This document shows, piece after piece, positions 5,710-6,216 of a stretch of 6,216 nucleotides of DNA. The stretch comes from Bifidobacteriaceae bacterium. Lineage in GTDB: Bacteria > Actinomycetota > Actinomycetes > Actinomycetales > WQXJ01. A model generated the notes under the pieces. It did no database searches. It saw only the letters and a program-made list of their open reading frames with translations, and had not been told where the DNA came from. The stretch spans positions 1 to 6,216 of the forward strand of contig JAIRTF010000131.1 in assembly GCA_031255075.1 (NCBI GenBank), written 5' to 3'. Position numbers and translations under genes: made by a program. The stretch's first letter is position 1. Every line of letters starts with the position of its first letter.

Positions 5710-6216
5710 ATGAGTTTGATTACCTATGAAGCGGACGGCCAAGTGGCCACGCTGATCATCAACCGGCCGGAGGCGCTCAACGCCCTCAACGCCGACCTGT
5801 TGGCGGCCTTGGGCGCTGCCTTGGACCGGGCCGAGGCGAGCGAATGCCGGTGCCTGGTGCTGACCGGTGCCGGCCGGGCCTTCGTGGCCGGGGCCGATCT
5901 ACCGGCGATGGCCGAATTGACCCCAGCTGAGGCCCGCGAATTCTCCGAGCAGGGCAACGCCTTGTTCCTGCGCCTGCAACGGTCCCCGGTGCCGTCAATC
6001 GCGGCGGTCAACGGTTACGCCTTGGGCGGCGGGTTGGAGTTGGCCTTGGCCTGCGACCTGCGGATCGCCTCAGTCAAAGCCAAGTTCGCCTTGCCGGAGG
6101 TTTCCTTGGGGGTGATCCCCGGGTTTGGGGGCACCCAGCGGTTGGCCCGGTTGGTGGGACCAGGTTTCGCTGCTGAGATGTTGTTGACCGGTTCCCAGGT
6201 CGATGCCGCCAAGGCC
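5710..6216 (+). CDS. crt: Enoyl-CoA hydratase / crotonase (3-hydroxybutyryl-CoA dehydratase), 3' end outside window
   Basis: Crotonase hydrates crotonyl-CoA to 3-hydroxybutyryl-CoA reversibly, linking the Hbd and acyl-CoA dehydrogenase steps. The visible 169 residues cover about two thirds of a typical 260-residue enzyme and stay in frame to the window edge. The N-terminal strand region ends in INRPEALNALN (17-27). The first oxyanion-hole segment is AFVAGADL (57-64) and the second is NGYALGGGLELALACDLR (101-118). Both general acid/base glutamates of true hydratases are present: Glu110 and Glu130 (in LPEVSLGVIPGFGGTQRL), with the same 20-residue spacing as rat enoyl-CoA hydratase Glu144/Glu164. 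This argues for a hydratase rather than an isomerase. ATG 5710 is supported by AAAGGA ending 8 nt upstream and by the family's usual N-terminus. Leucine is encoded mainly by TTG, more than in hbd. Confidence 0.93.
   Translation, partial: MSLITYEADGQVATLIINRPEALNALNADLLAALGAALDRAEASECRCLVLTGAGRAFVAGADLPAMAELTPAEAREFSEQGNALFLRLQRSPVPSIAAVNGYALGGGLELALACDLRIASVKAKFALPEVSLGVIPGFGGTQRLARLVGPGFAAEMLLTGSQVDAAKA

Overview
The window is GC-rich, all genes lie on the + strand, and it is packed as a single apparent operon for short-chain acyl-CoA metabolism. In order: the last 37 codons of an upstream gene, probably a thiolase; hbd (3-hydroxyacyl-CoA dehydrogenase); an acyl-CoA dehydrogenase of butyryl-CoA dehydrogenase type; a complete fixA-fixB-fixC-fixX set; and the first 169 codons of a crotonase (crt type) that runs off the end. 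The organism is probably a high-GC bacterium, and an actinobacterium is my best guess. That guess rests only on base composition, Ala/Gly/Val-rich proteins, clear AAAGGA/AAGGAG ribosome sites and unusually frequent TTG leucine codons. No taxonomic marker is present.

Layout: 3-116 thiolase-like C-terminus, overlapping hbd by ATGA; 113-964 hbd; 111-nt spacer; 1076-2215 acyl-CoA dehydrogenase; 116-nt spacer with an 8-bp-stem hairpin; 2332-3126 fixA; 3123-4076 fixB; 4073-5368 fixC; 5365-5652 fixX. The four fix genes are joined by three successive ATGA stop/start overlaps. A 57-nt spacer follows, then crt from 5710 to the window edge. I see no tRNA, rRNA, mobile element, CRISPR array, rho-independent terminator or convincing internal promoter.

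How the genes fit together: thiolase, Hbd, Crt and the acyl-CoA dehydrogenase are the four steps linking two acetyl-CoA to butyryl-CoA, or the reverse as beta-oxidation. In the well-known clostridial butyrate operons the dehydrogenase is paired with a two-subunit EtfAB. Here it is paired with a four-subunit FixABCX whose proteins resemble the E. coli carnitine-type FixABCX and its Ydi paralogues more than simple ETFs. FixAB is the electron-transferring flavoprotein. FixC plus FixX form a split version of ETF:quinone oxidoreductase. The module therefore probably exchanges electrons between a short-chain acyl-CoA and the quinone pool and/or ferredoxin. Direction and any electron bifurcation cannot be read from this sequence. 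The most noteworthy point is this coupling of a full butyryl-CoA gene set to FixABCX; every component family is known.
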